Positions 1 through 8,882 are shown, counted from the stretch's first letter. The stretch: 33,491 bases of DNA from an uncultured Clostridia bacterium (GCA_946619755.1 CAMOMI010000007.1:1-33491), one strand, 5' to 3'. The notes: generated by a model not told the origin, from the sequence alone. A program made the numbers and translations.

Positions 1-184
1 ATTTAAATGAATTACCTAAATAATTAATTCTTAAACCTCTATCTTCATCAATATAGTCTTGCTTTAGTGACAAGATTAGTCCTTTAGCCTCTTCAGGAGT
101 AATTTCTAAGATATCAGATACTTGATCGATTGTTAATCCTTGATCACCTTGAACATATAATAATCCTTCAATTATGCCTTTCAT
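1..184 (-). CDS. scpB: Segregation and condensation protein B, N-terminal part
   Basis: Only the first 61 codons lie in the window; the gene runs off the left edge. The reverse-strand translation begins MKGIIEGLLYVQGDQGLTID and continues with a helix-rich stretch (ILEITPEEAKGLI), typical of the winged-helix N-terminus of ScpB, the partner of the SMC-ScpA kleisin in chromosome segregation. Its ATG overlaps the scpA stop codon in an ATGA junction, the usual scpA-scpB arrangement, implying translational coupling. Not listed in the ORF track because it is truncated. The identification rests on both the sequence and the neighbour. Confidence 0.85.
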   Translation of the reverse strand, partial: MKGIIEGLLYVQGDQGLTIDQVSDILEITPEEAKGLILSLKQDYIDEDRGLRINYLGNSFK

Positions 185-903
185 TCTTTCACCTCGATCA
201 TTATGTCTTTAAAGTTGGCATCTTGTCTAATATTTATTTCTTTTTCTTTAACCATTTCTAAGATTGATAAAAAAGTTACAACAATAAAACCTACATCATT
301 TTTTTCAAATAATTCTGTAAATAGAACTTTTTTTCTTTCTTTTAAAATATTTCTAATATGTTTTTTTCTTTCTTTTACACTATATTCTTTAGTGGTTATT
401 TTAGTAGTAATAGGTTTTTCACGGTCTACTCTTTCTAAAAATTTTTTAAAAGCAGCAACTAAGTCATCGACTGTTACATCATCATTATTGATAATTACGT
501 TATCAATATAGTTACTAATTTTTTCTGGGGCTTTAACATAGATTTTTTGTCTATCGTTTTCCATTTCTTTAAAGGTATTAACCATATCTTTATATTTTTG
601 ATATTCTATTAATTTATTAATAAGATTTTCTTTGGAAATAACTTCTTCATCTTCATTTTCAACTTCTTCTTCAGTAACTGGTAGTAATGATTTAGATTTA
701 ATTTCCATTAATTCAGCAGCCATTACTAAATAGGAAGCAGCAACATTAATATTTAATTCTTCCATCTTATTAATATAATCTAGATATTGTTTAGTTATTT
801 CATTTATTTCAATATCAACGATATCAATATTAGATTGTTTTATTAAATGAAGGAGTAAATCTAAGGGGCCTTCAAACTCATTTATTTTAATACTATAATC
901 CAT
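181..903 (-). CDS. scpA: Segregation and condensation protein A (kleisin)
   Basis: ScpA bridges the SMC heads and binds ScpB in the condensin-like complex that organises and segregates the chromosome. The N-terminus has the family signature FEGPLDLLLHLIKQ, followed by the helical region that contacts SMC, an acidic linker (EEEVENEDEEV) and a C-terminal winged-helix portion rich in K/E/I. The length of 240 aa is normal. The track's ORF begins at a GTG at 912, but that GTG lies inside the Shine-Dalgarno AGGTG. The ATG at 903, six bases after AGGTG, gives MDYSIKINEFEG and is the better start. It overlaps scpB by ATGA, so the two are co-translated. No promoter was identified just upstream, where the terminator of the preceding gene sits. 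Confidence 0.95.
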   Translation of the reverse strand: MDYSIKINEFEGPLDLLLHLIKQSNIDIVDIEINEITKQYLDYINKMEELNINVAASYLVMAAELMEIKSKSLLPVTEEEVENEDEEVISKENLINKLIEYQKYKDMVNTFKEMENDRQKIYVKAPEKISNYIDNVIINNDDVTVDDLVAAFKKFLERVDREKPITTKITTKEYSVKERKKHIRNILKERKKVLFTELFEKNDVGFIVVTFLSILEMVKEKEINIRQDANFKDIMIEVKE

Positions 904-951
904 ATCTAACACCTAGTTTAATTATAGCAAAAATAAAGTTTTAAGTAAACT

Positions 952-983
952 AAAAATCATCTAATACTTTATTTAGATGATTT
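952..983 (-). terminator. Intrinsic terminator of the kinase-fold gene
   Basis: An 11-bp perfect stem (AAATCATCTAA with TTAGATGATTT, loop of 8) is followed on the minus strand by a run of five T. The stop codon of the 969-1904 gene lies at the base of the loop. It separates that gene from scpA downstream. Confidence 0.75.
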
Positions 984-1904
984 CTTTTTAAGATATGAAT
1001 ATACATGATAGTTACTACGACCAATAAATGGAATTAAACTATCTAATAATTCATATGGATTTTCATTTTCTGAACAAGTCGCTATTTTTTCAAAATATGA
1101 TAATAATTCTTTATCAACACCGATATATTGTAAATATTCTAAATAATCATAAAATTCTTGAAGGGTAAAATTTTGAATATTATCACCATATAAGAAATTT
1201 AATATTACAATTATATAACAATATAAATCAGTATTTTGATCAGGGATAAAAGCTCCTGAGATATCAGTTGAATATTTATGATAGGTATAATCACTATTAC
1301 ATTCACTATTTTTTACATATTTATATACTTCTTTTATAAATGATTTACGGGATAAATATTTACTGTTAAATATGTCATTACCATTTATTTTACATGAATC
1401 AATATCAATGACTTTTACAGTATCATTTTTATCTACTATAAAATTACTTTCATGTAAATCATTAATGTAAAATTCAGATACACTGGTATAATCTCTTCTT
1501 AATTTCATTTTTTCGAGAATCATACCTATTTGACGCAAATATTTTATTTTTCTTTCATTATCTATTTCTTTTGATCTTAGAGCAGTTGATAAATTTATGG
1601 AATCAATTAAGGGCATGGTAAAGCCTACTATTTCACCACCAACAGTAGCAATCTTTTCTGGAAATACTATTTCTTCAATATTAAGTTCTTCTTTATTATC
1701 AATTAATGAATTGATAGTCTGAAGTTTATTTCCAAATACTTTACCATTGGTTAAAAATAGTCTTTTTAATAATTTTAATTGGGTAGTCCATCTATTCTTT
1801 ATAGGTAAAACATATAACGTACCTTCCGTGTTATAGACATAATTAGGTAATTCATAAGGAGTTAATGTTTCAAATCTTTTCTTAGTTAAACTAATTGTTT
1901 CCAT
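969..1904 (-). CDS. Protein-kinase-fold protein of unknown substrate
   Basis: A 311-aa soluble protein with kinase-like landmarks. Around residues 150-180 the sequence INDLHESNFIV resembles the catalytic-loop H-x-x-N pattern, and VIDIDSCKING resembles the metal-binding D-x-D strand of small-molecule or atypical kinases (APH/RIO/LPS-kinase-like). The glycine-rich loop at the front is not obvious, so ATP binding or catalysis is unproven. The track's ORF starts at GTG 1940, but the ATG at 1904 is preceded by GGGGGAAATAAT, a strong ribosome site, and the upstream GTG overlaps the -10 element of the promoter. It is monocistronic, with its own promoter and terminator. It could alternatively be a pseudo-kinase. 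The specific function is not recognised. Confidence 0.7.
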   Translation of the reverse strand: METISLTKKRFETLTPYELPNYVYNTEGTLYVLPIKNRWTTQLKLLKRLFLTNGKVFGNKLQTINSLIDNKEELNIEEIVFPEKIATVGGEIVGFTMPLIDSINLSTALRSKEIDNERKIKYLRQIGMILEKMKLRRDYTSVSEFYINDLHESNFIVDKNDTVKVIDIDSCKINGNDIFNSKYLSRKSFIKEVYKYVKNSECNSDYTYHKYSTDISGAFIPDQNTDLYCYIIVILNFLYGDNIQNFTLQEFYDYLEYLQYIGVDKELLSYFEKIATCSENENPYELLDSLIPFIGRSNYHVYSYLKKKSSK

Positions 1905-1930
1905 ATTATTTCCCCCGTTTTCGAGGAAAT

Positions 1931-1959
1931 ATGATAGCACATTTGTTTGTTTTTGTCAA
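1931..1959 (-). promoter_or_regulatory. Strong vegetative promoter of the kinase-fold gene
   Basis: On the minus strand TTGACA (1959-1954) is followed by exactly 17 bases and TATCAT (1936-1931), with a TG one base before the -10. Transcription would begin about 20 bases before the ATG at 1904. Confidence 0.75.
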
Positions 1960-2040
1960 AATAGTGTTAAAAACAATTTATTATTTAAGGTTGATATAAA
2001 TTGTTTTCTGTAATTAATTTTTTTTATAATTTATATAACT

Positions 2041-2244
2041 TTATTTTGATGAAATCAATTTTTTTACTTTAGCACCTTTTGCTTCAGTTATTTTTCCATA
2101 AATTTAATCTAATGATTGAAGTTTTAATATTTCTCTTAGGCCAATGTTATTATATACTCTAAGTTGGCTATCTAATGCATAGTTTGGCGTAACTAACATA
2201 TCATTATTGAATAATCTAAATGTATCTTGATTAATTAAGAAAAA
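2041..2244 (-). pseudogene. Decayed remnant of an unidentified coding gene
   Basis: The 443-base gap between mutM and the kinase-fold gene is not empty. On the minus strand one frame reads as convincing protein from about 2244 to a TAA at 2041, including LRVYNNIGLREILKLQSLD and, after an internal TAA at 2106-2104, IYGKITEAKGAKVKKLISSK. Upstream, coding-like sequence (NNKDSF) continues in another frame, and there is no start codon with a ribosome site. This looks like the C-terminal remnant of a gene broken by a nonsense change and at least one frameshift. I do not recognise the family. The remaining parts of the gap (1960-2040 and 2250-2325) show nothing beyond AT-rich sequence. Confidence 0.5.
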
Positions 2245-2325
2245 CTATCCTTGTTATTTCCTGATAATTATTTTGCTATTATGTATTCAACTGTTTTAAA
2301 TAAATTTTTAATAAAAAATGAGGGC

Positions 2326-2349
2326 AAAAAAAAAGAACAATATTGTTCT
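2326..2349 (-). terminator. Intrinsic terminator after polA-mutM
   Basis: The palindrome AGAACAATATTGTTCT (2334-2349) is followed on the minus strand by eight T. Its first arm overlaps the mutM TAG stop, so the operon ends right after the coding sequence. Confidence 0.75.
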
Positions 2350-3163
2350 ATTTTTGACAATTTGGGCAATAATATGTACCTCTTGTGTTAACAACGATCT
2401 TTACTATTTTTGTTTTACAATTAGGACATTCTTCATCTTTTTTTCCATGAACCAACAACTCTTGTTGAAATCTGCCAGTAATACCATCAACAGCCGTATA
2501 GGTATGAATGGTAGTTCCACCCATTTTAATAGCTTTTTCTAGAATATTTTTGGTGTTATTAATAATATCTTGTAAGTTTTTATCTGTTAAATCACAGCCA
2601 TTGGTTTCCGGGTTTATTCTTGATGTAAATAATATTTCATCAGCATAGATATTACCAATACCAGTAATAATTTCTTGATCTAATAGTAAAGTTTTGATTG
2701 CTTTTTTCTTATTTAATTTATCTTTTAAATAATCAACTGTTAAATCTTTATCCCATGGTTCCTTTCCTAATTTAGATATAGGACTATTATATAATTCATC
2801 TTTTTTGACTAAGTGCATTTTACCAAATTTGCGGGTATCATTATATCTTAGTTCTTCTTTATTATCTAAGGTAAAAATGACATGATCATGTTTAGATAAT
2901 GGTTCTTCTGGATTTTTAATAAAGTATTTTCCTTCCATACGCAAATGACTTGTTAAGTAATAGTCGTCTAAGATAAACATTAAGAATTTTCCTCTTCTTT
3001 TGATATCATTAATAGTCTGATTTTCAATTTCTTTAATAAATTCTTTAGGACTTGGATAAGCAATAATACCATCCCATCTAACAATACATTTAGTAATTTT
3101 TTTACCTTTAACTTTTTTTAATAATCCATTTTTAACAGTTTCTACTTCTGGTAGTTCTGGCAT
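2348..3163 (-). CDS. mutM: Formamidopyrimidine-DNA glycosylase (MutM/Fpg)
   Basis: Removes 8-oxoguanine and other oxidised purines from DNA and cleaves the abasic site (base excision repair). The mature N-terminus PELPEVETVKNGL carries the catalytic Pro2 and Glu3. Mid-protein there is the conserved lysine region and NIYADEILF (helix-two-turn-helix). The C-terminus has the four-cysteine zinc finger C-P-N-C ... C-P-N-C followed by Q-K. At 271 aa it is complete. It starts 10 bases after polA with AGGTGA overlapping the polA stop, so the pair forms a polA-mutM repair operon as in many Bacilli. A terminator immediately follows. Confidence 0.97.
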   Translation of the reverse strand: MPELPEVETVKNGLLKKVKGKKITKCIVRWDGIIAYPSPKEFIKEIENQTINDIKRRGKFLMFILDDYYLTSHLRMEGKYFIKNPEEPLSKHDHVIFTLDNKEELRYNDTRKFGKMHLVKKDELYNSPISKLGKEPWDKDLTVDYLKDKLNKKKAIKTLLLDQEIITGIGNIYADEILFTSRINPETNGCDLTDKNLQDIINNTKNILEKAIKMGGTTIHTYTAVDGITGRFQQELLVHGKKDEECPNCKTKIVKIVVNTRGTYYCPNCQK

Positions 3164-3173
3164 AATACTTCAC

Positions 3174-5735
3174 CTACTTTGCATCGTACCAATTGGTTCC
3201 AGTTTCAATATCTACAACTAATGGTACGGATAATTCTATGGTATTTTCCATAATATTCTTAACTATTTCTTTTACTTTTTCTAACTCATTATTTTTTACA
3301 TTAAAGATTAATTCATCGTGTACTTGAAGTAACATAGTACTTTCTAGGTTTTCTTTAGTGAAGGCATCATCAATTTCAATCATAGCTTTCTTTAAAATAT
3401 CGGCACTACTTCCTTGAATTGGAGTATTTAGGGCCATACGTTCACCCATGCTTCTTTGCATATAGTTACTGCTTTGTAATTCATCGATTGTTCTTTTACG
3501 ATTCATTATGGTTTTGACATAACCGTTTTTATGTGCCTCTTCTATTTCTTTATTCATATAATCTTTAATACCAGGATAAGTTTGAAAATAAGTATCGATA
3601 AAGTTCTTGGCTTCTTTAGGACTAATACCAATATCTTCAGCTAAACCATAAGGACTAATACCATAAAGAATGCCAAAGTTAACAGCTTTAGCTTGACGAC
3701 GCATATTTTTAGTTACTTCTGATTCTGTTACTTTAAAGATATCCATGGCAGTTTTAGTATGAATATCCATATTATTTTTAAAAGCATTTATTAATTCGTC
3801 TACTTTAGCTAAATGGGCAAAGATACGTAATTCGATTTGTGAATAATCTGAAGATAAAATCAATGAATCTGTTTCAGGGATAAATGCTTTTCTAATTAAT
3901 TTTCCAAATTCATTCCTAACGGGTATGTTCTGAAGATTAGGCTCAATTGATGATAATCTACCGGTTCTAGTTAAGGCTTGAGTATAGATAGTATGTATTT
4001 TACCATCAAGAGCTATTGATGATAAGATACCTTCTAGATAAGTAGTATATAGTTTATTTAATAGTCTATATTCAAGTATTAATCTAACAATTGGGTATTC
4101 AATTAATTTACCTAAAACATTAGCATCAGTAACATAACCAGTTTTGTTCTTTTTAGCATGAGGTAGATTTAAATCATCAAATAATACTTCACCTAATTGT
4201 TTTGGACTAGCAATATTAAAAGTTTTCCCAGCTAAATTGTATATTTTACTACTTATATCATCAATTTTTTCTTTAATATCTTTTTTCATATCTTCCAAAA
4301 TTGATTTATCAATACGAATACCATTTAATTCCATTTTAGCTAGAACGGTGGATAATGGTAGTTCAATATCTTTAAATAAATCTAATACATTATTGTCCTT
4401 CATTTGATTTAATAATTCATCATATGTGTGATAGATAAATGAAGTTTTATTTAAACTTCTTTTGATAAACTCATCTTCGGTTAGGTTTTCTTTTTTGTCA
4501 TAGATAGGTATATCATAATTAAGGGTATTTGCAAAATAAGCAATATCATCTTTGACAGGATAGTTTAATAAATAACCGGCTAGCATGGTATCCATCACAC
4601 AGTTAGGAACATACATTTTTCTTCTTTTTAAACTGGAATATATTTTTTTATAGTTATATGTATAGATATCTATATCTTTTAGGAAATCTGTGTTAGTAAG
4701 ATTCTCTCCTTTTATATATAAATGTTCTTTTTCATTATAAATGCTCATACCAATAATATTTGCATTATGATAATTATCATTATCTAATTCTAAATAAACA
4801 GATACTGGACTTGATAGTTTAATATCATTTAGATTATCGATTATTTTATAATCGATATTTTTAGTTTCTGTTTTTTTATTTTCTTTTCTTAAAAATGAAT
4901 GAAAATCTAAATCATTAAAAAGATCTATTAATTCATCGGTTACTTCCCCGGTATATTTTATGCCTTCAAATGATGTATCAATTGGAACTTCACGATAGAT
5001 AGTGGCAATATCATATGACATATAGGCGTTGTCTTTGTCACTTGCTAGTTTATCATGAACACTACCTTTAATTGTATCTAAGTGTTCATATACGCCATCT
5101 AAGGTACCATACTCAGTAAGTAATTTAATAGCAGTTTTTTCGCCAATACCTTTAACACCAGGAATGTTATCAGATGCATCACCCATAAGTGATTTTAAGT
5201 CAATCATTCTGATTGGTTCAATACCGTATGTCTCAAAGAAAACATCACGATTCATACGAATATAATCTTTAGGTTTTAATAATTTAACATCGACATCATC
5301 AGAGATTAGTTGTAATAAATCTTTATCACTGCTGATAATAGTTCCAATAAAATCATCATTTTCATCTATCTTTTTAGCAAATGTGCCAATTATATCGTCT
5401 GCTTCGTATCCCTCTAATTCAAAGTATTTAATGCCCATAGCATTAAGGATTTTTTTAGCGATAGGAAACTGTTTTTTTAAATCTGCTGGAGTTTCATCTC
5501 TTTTACCTTTATAATAGTCATATTTTTCATGACGAAAGGTTTTTCCAATATCGAAAGCAACCATGATGTATTCAGGTTTTTCTTCAGTTATTATTTTATT
5601 CATCATATTGACAAAGCCATATAAGGCATTAGTTGGAAAGCCATCTTTGGTAGTCATTGTAGCACCAGAGTATAAGGTTGCATAGAAGCTACGAAACATT
5701 AAATTATTTCCATCTACTAAAATCACTTTTTTCAT
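3174..5735 (-). CDS. polA: DNA polymerase I
   Basis: Fills gaps and removes RNA primers in Okazaki-fragment maturation and excision repair. Residues 1 to about 290 form the 5'-nuclease domain (VDGNNLMFRSFYA; EGYEADDIIGT; LMGDASDNIPGVKGIGEKTA). Residues of about 295-460 correspond to the 3'-5' exonuclease domain, but the expected D-x-E metal motif is replaced by YLELDND, so proofreading is probably lost, as in Bacillus-type Pol I. The C-terminal polymerase domain has motif A (SSDYSQIELR), motif B (RRQAKAVNFGILYG) and motif C (QVHDEL). At 853 aa the length is normal. The start ATG follows AGGTGATAAT. Co-transcribed with mutM. Confidence 0.97.
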   Translation of the reverse strand: MKKVILVDGNNLMFRSFYATLYSGATMTTKDGFPTNALYGFVNMMNKIITEEKPEYIMVAFDIGKTFRHEKYDYYKGKRDETPADLKKQFPIAKKILNAMGIKYFELEGYEADDIIGTFAKKIDENDDFIGTIISSDKDLLQLISDDVDVKLLKPKDYIRMNRDVFFETYGIEPIRMIDLKSLMGDASDNIPGVKGIGEKTAIKLLTEYGTLDGVYEHLDTIKGSVHDKLASDKDNAYMSYDIATIYREVPIDTSFEGIKYTGEVTDELIDLFNDLDFHSFLRKENKKTETKNIDYKIIDNLNDIKLSSPVSVYLELDNDNYHNANIIGMSIYNEKEHLYIKGENLTNTDFLKDIDIYTYNYKKIYSSLKRRKMYVPNCVMDTMLAGYLLNYPVKDDIAYFANTLNYDIPIYDKKENLTEDEFIKRSLNKTSFIYHTYDELLNQMKDNNVLDLFKDIELPLSTVLAKMELNGIRIDKSILEDMKKDIKEKIDDISSKIYNLAGKTFNIASPKQLGEVLFDDLNLPHAKKNKTGYVTDANVLGKLIEYPIVRLILEYRLLNKLYTTYLEGILSSIALDGKIHTIYTQALTRTGRLSSIEPNLQNIPVRNEFGKLIRKAFIPETDSLILSSDYSQIELRIFAHLAKVDELINAFKNNMDIHTKTAMDIFKVTESEVTKNMRRQAKAVNFGILYGISPYGLAEDIGISPKEAKNFIDTYFQTYPGIKDYMNKEIEEAHKNGYVKTIMNRKRTIDELQSSNYMQRSMGERMALNTPIQGSSADILKKAMIEIDDAFTKENLESTMLLQVHDELIFNVKNNELEKVKEIVKNIMENTIELSVPLVVDIETGTNWYDAK

Positions 5736-5784
5736 ATTATCACCTACATATATATAATATCATAAAATAACAGGCTATTAGAAG

Positions 5785-5808
5785 AAAAAACTTTACGAAT
5801 GTAAAGTT
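5785..5808 (-). terminator. Intrinsic terminator of the 5807-7348 gene
   Basis: An 8-bp stem AACTTTAC-GAAT-GTAAAGTT is followed on the minus strand by TTTT within a T-rich tail. Its first arm begins in the stop codon of the gene, separating it from polA. Confidence 0.7.
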
Positions 5809-7348
5809 ATTTTATAATATATGGATTATCCAATGTACCATCACCTGATACAAGTAACATTCTTGATTTTAAATAGATTACTGGTCTTACATTAAACTCA
5901 TTATCGATAGTTTCATCTTTTATTTCATTGCCAACTGTATATATAGTATTATTTTCAGGAGTAATTAATTCTTCAGTTTCACTATCATTATATGGTTCTT
6001 CATATTTAGTAGTCATTGTCCATTCAGAATTATTTTTGTTTAACCAATTGTTTTTTAGGCAAGCACTATCATACTCTTCAATATTTCTATTTTCGCAGAT
6101 TGAAGCATTTAAATAATCAGATAAGGATAAGATAGATACTTTATCAACAATTTCGTCAGGTAAATAATTAATATTACCTATTTTTGATTTTAAATTAAGA
6201 AGATTTTCTTGTTTATAAGAATATTCGGCCATATAGTTATTATTTAATCTATATTCTTCTTTAAAATATTTATTAATTAATGAATCGGACCATTTTTGTG
6301 ATTCTTCGCTATATTTAGTTTTCTTTAAATAAGAAGTATTTACAAGTTTAGTTAGATATTTTTCTTCTTTTTGATCATAGACAAAACCTATGATACGCCA
6401 TAATTCACATGTTTTATTGTCTAATTCATTAGTACAATTTTGATAGATAAAGTTGTTTGGATTATCTCCATAATAACTGTAGTTATTATTAGTTAGTCTT
6501 CTTAATCCATTAGATCCGGCAAGATAGCCAATTAATAAATTATATTTAATAATATGATATTCTTCATTATCAGAAGATAATTCTTTAATATTAATTAATT
6601 CATTGCAACTACCACTGTTAAGGCACGTATAGAATGAACCATTACTATAATTTTCAATATCCTTAGAAGTTATTTCTATAGGTGCAGTTAAAGTAAATAA
6701 TTCATCTCGATAAGTAAATTTATCTGATATGTATATTGTTTCATCTTTTGCTAAAGGGATAATATTTGAATTATCCTTATAAGTTAAATAGCCAGCCTCA
6801 TTATTTATTATTTCAGTATTATTTATAAGAGTATCAGTAAGTAATTTAGGATTATTGATAGTATTAGCGATTAATGATTTATCTTCAGAAATCTTTAATT
6901 GGCATGTACCTTCATTTTTGATATACGTTAAGCCAAATTTAATTTTAACTGGCTGATTATTATCATTTGTAATTAATAAGCTAATTCTTTTACTACTAGC
7001 GGGTTCAATTGTGCTACTTACGGTTAGGGTATCGTCTGTTATTTCATATAGTTTTACATTTTTCTCTTCACCCAATACTTTATACCAGATACTATAACAT
7101 AGTTCATAATCAAAAGTATTATATAAATCAACATCAGTAGTAATATACGAATCTTTAGGAACAGCTACTTGACGATATTCCAATACATCTGATGATATTT
7201 CTAAACTATTTGGTGTCTTTATACTTACAATATCGCTGCTTTCACTTTCTAAAGTAAAAATGGCATATGTCGAATAAACAGATAATGTTATTATACCAAA
7301 GACAATAATAGCTAATAAATAAATTTGTTTAGTCGGTAATCTATTCAT
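5807..7348 (-). CDS. Large anchored surface protein with TasA/camelysin-like N-terminus
   Basis: A 513-aa exported protein. One hydrophobic segment near residues 10-30 ends in STYAIFTLES, resembling the signal regions of the SipW-dependent TasA/camelysin group (compare ATLALY and ATLAYFS in the next two genes). Up to about residue 160 it looks like a beta-sandwich. The C-terminal part (NVRPVIYLKS ... GDGTLDNPYII) looks like the C-terminal module of large surface proteins of uncultured Firmicutes. Several cysteines lie in the extracellular part (for example CTNELDNKTCELW and CLNSGSCNEL) and could form disulfides. The second ATG, nine bases after AGGAG, is preferred over the track's ATG at 7354, which is only three bases away. 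Function unknown; a matrix or pilus-like surface component is inference. Confidence 0.65.
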   Translation of the reverse strand: MNRLPTKQIYLLAIIVFGIITLSVYSTYAIFTLESESSDIVSIKTPNSLEISSDVLEYRQVAVPKDSYITTDVDLYNTFDYELCYSIWYKVLGEEKNVKLYEITDDTLTVSSTIEPASSKRISLLITNDNNQPVKIKFGLTYIKNEGTCQLKISEDKSLIANTINNPKLLTDTLINNTEIINNEAGYLTYKDNSNIIPLAKDETIYISDKFTYRDELFTLTAPIEITSKDIENYSNGSFYTCLNSGSCNELINIKELSSDNEEYHIIKYNLLIGYLAGSNGLRRLTNNNYSYYGDNPNNFIYQNCTNELDNKTCELWRIIGFVYDQKEEKYLTKLVNTSYLKKTKYSEESQKWSDSLINKYFKEEYRLNNNYMAEYSYKQENLLNLKSKIGNINYLPDEIVDKVSILSLSDYLNASICENRNIEEYDSACLKNNWLNKNNSEWTMTTKYEEPYNDSETEELITPENNTIYTVGNEIKDETIDNEFNVRPVIYLKSRMLLVSGDGTLDNPYIIK

Positions 7349-7376
7349 TACCATCAGCTCCTTCGTTTATTACATT

Positions 7377-7937
7377 TTAATATTTTACTTGTTTTGCATA
7401 GACCATTATTTCTCCAGAAATGCGTGAACCCATTTCATCATTTTGATTATATCCTTTATTATCCCACCAAATAATTAAGGTATAGCGAGCAGTTGAACTA
7501 TGGGCTAGAAAAATATTATTTGTTAAATTTACTTTGCCACTCTTTGGAACATAACCAGTTTTTAATTGATTACCTTCACTGTTATAAATAGCATATTTAA
7601 GAGTGTTCTCGTTAAACTCATTTAAAGAAACATTTAAATCAATCATAATTGTTTGATCAAGGGTTCCTGTGCTAGTTACGGCAAAAGTGTTACGATATAC
7701 TTTATCATATGTATTATAGTTTACATTAGTTAAAGGATATAATTCAGGATCATTTATATAAGTACCATCAATATAGTTAATTTGTAAAGTACCTGTATAC
7801 AAAACAGTACCTTCTTCTTTTTGGCTTCCAACCAGTTTATATAAAGCAAGAGTTGCTCCAATTATCATCGTAATAAGTGTTAGAATTAGAACTATCATGT
7901 AGAATAATTTTTTCTTTTCGCTGCTATTCTCTATCAT
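7377..7937 (-). CDS. Small anchored exported protein, TasA/camelysin-like
   Basis: A 186-aa protein with a charged start (IENSSEKKK), one hydrophobic helix (residues ~10-32) ending in GATLALYKLVG, and an extracellular domain of beta-strand character (TGTLQINYIDGTYIND; VTSTGTLDQTIMIDLNVS). The pattern, signal helix ending in ATLA plus an extracellular beta-sandwich, is that of camelysin/TasA-type secreted proteins. The codon-4 ATG at 7937, six bases after AGGTG, is preferred. The GTG and ATG upstream are too close to or inside the ribosome site. The downstream 5807-7348 gene follows after 28 bases and shares the signal type, so these two are probably one transcription unit. Confidence 0.6.
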   Translation of the reverse strand: MIENSSEKKKLFYMIVLILTLITMIIGATLALYKLVGSQKEEGTVLYTGTLQINYIDGTYINDPELYPLTNVNYNTYDKVYRNTFAVTSTGTLDQTIMIDLNVSLNEFNENTLKYAIYNSEGNQLKTGYVPKSGKVNLTNNIFLAHSSTARYTLIIWWDNKGYNQNDEMGSRISGEIMVYAKQVKY

Positions 7938-7970
7938 CATTATCACCTATTATAATAATACAATAGATAG

Positions 7971-8000
7971 AAAAAAAAAGCAATAACAAATGCTTTTTTT
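7971..8000 (-). terminator. Intrinsic terminator of the 8007-8774 gene
   Basis: A 10-bp stem AAAAAAAGCA/TGCTTTTTTT with an 8-base loop is followed on the minus strand by more T. It lies between the first and second TasA-like genes, allowing the first to be expressed at a different level. Confidence 0.7.
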
Positions 8001-8006
8001 GGTTAA

Positions 8007-8774
8007 TTAATTTGCTTTACCTGTTATGATTGAATCAGTATTATCAGTAGCTTCGACAATAATTGTTCCAGTGTATTCTTTTCCTTGATCAATATTTTGA
8101 GGTTTGTTATTTTCATTTAAGAATAATACTAAATCATATACTTGTTCTGTAGTACCGACAGTTTTAGTAACATTTTTTGACTCACTATCATAACCAAATA
8201 TTGAATAAATTGCTTGAGGATTAGTGCTATATGTTTTTACGTTACTACTATCAAGTGTGAAGCACTCACTTCCTTCGTCACCGCAAGCAGATAAGGCAAT
8301 GTATTGTACAGCTCCATCTGCATTATTATCAAGTGTTAGCCAAGTATTATTGGTTACATCTCTTACAGCGTATGCTAAATATGTAAAGCCATTTGATTCA
8401 GAATTTAAAGTGGCTGTAATGGTTCTTTCAGCATCACTTTTTATTGAAAAACGATAAACGCTACATACTTGTTTGTTATTGACATCAGTACAAATATTAG
8501 CTCTAGAAGCTGCTTCTGAGCCAAAATCAGCACTCTTTCTTTCATAAATTGTTTTTACAACATCTAATGTTGAAGGAATTAATTTATCAGCTGCTGCTGT
8601 TACTTGTTGTCCATCATTATATTCAATACTTACTGTAGCAGCTTTGGCACTTACTGATCCTTCTCCAGATCCAGTAGCTATTGAGAAATATGCCAATGTT
8701 GCACCTACTAAAGCAACGATTAAAGTGGCAACTGCTACAACTCCATAAAATATATCTCTACTTTTGTTATCCAT
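8007..8774 (-). CDS. TasA/camelysin-like anchored exported protein
   Basis: A 255-aa protein starting MDNKSRDIFYG, with a hydrophobic helix ending in GATLAYFSIATGSGEGSV, closely matching the signal/cleavage region of TasA- and camelysin-type proteins normally cut by the signal peptidase SipW. The extracellular part has a beta-sandwich look, Thr/Ser-rich strands and paired cysteines (CTDVNNKQVCSVY; CGDEGSECF). The ATG at 8774, preceded by AGAGGAG, is chosen over the track's start 36 bases upstream. First and separately terminated member of three adjacent genes of this kind. No SipW-like peptidase is in the window. A fibre or surface-matrix role is inferred. Confidence 0.65.
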   Translation of the reverse strand: MDNKSRDIFYGVVAVATLIVALVGATLAYFSIATGSGEGSVSAKAATVSIEYNDGQQVTAAADKLIPSTLDVVKTIYERKSADFGSEAASRANICTDVNNKQVCSVYRFSIKSDAERTITATLNSESNGFTYLAYAVRDVTNNTWLTLDNNADGAVQYIALSACGDEGSECFTLDSSNVKTYSTNPQAIYSIFGYDSESKNVTKTVGTTEQVYDLVLFLNENNKPQNIDQGKEYTGTIIVEATDNTDSIITGKAN

Positions 8775-8837
8775 CTTTATCACTCCTCTATTCATATTTA
8801 ATAATATCATTATATTTTTTAAAATGCAAGGTTTTTA

Positions 8838-8866
8838 TTTAAAATATTTATTTTTTCTGATATAAT
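8838..8866 (+). promoter_or_regulatory. Promoter of the HIT gene (extended -10)
   Basis: TGATATAAT (TATAAT at 8861-8866) is a consensus extended -10, with a weak TTTAAA 17 bases upstream. The ATG at 8883 lies only 17 bases after the -10, leaving a very short 5' leader holding GGTG. Confidence 0.6.
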
Positions 8867-8882
8867 TGTCTTGGTGATAAAT

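Noticed and set aside
5735-5807. Promoter for polA in the 71-base gap
   Set aside because: Several AT-rich -10-like strings occur, but no -35 at acceptable spacing could be supported.
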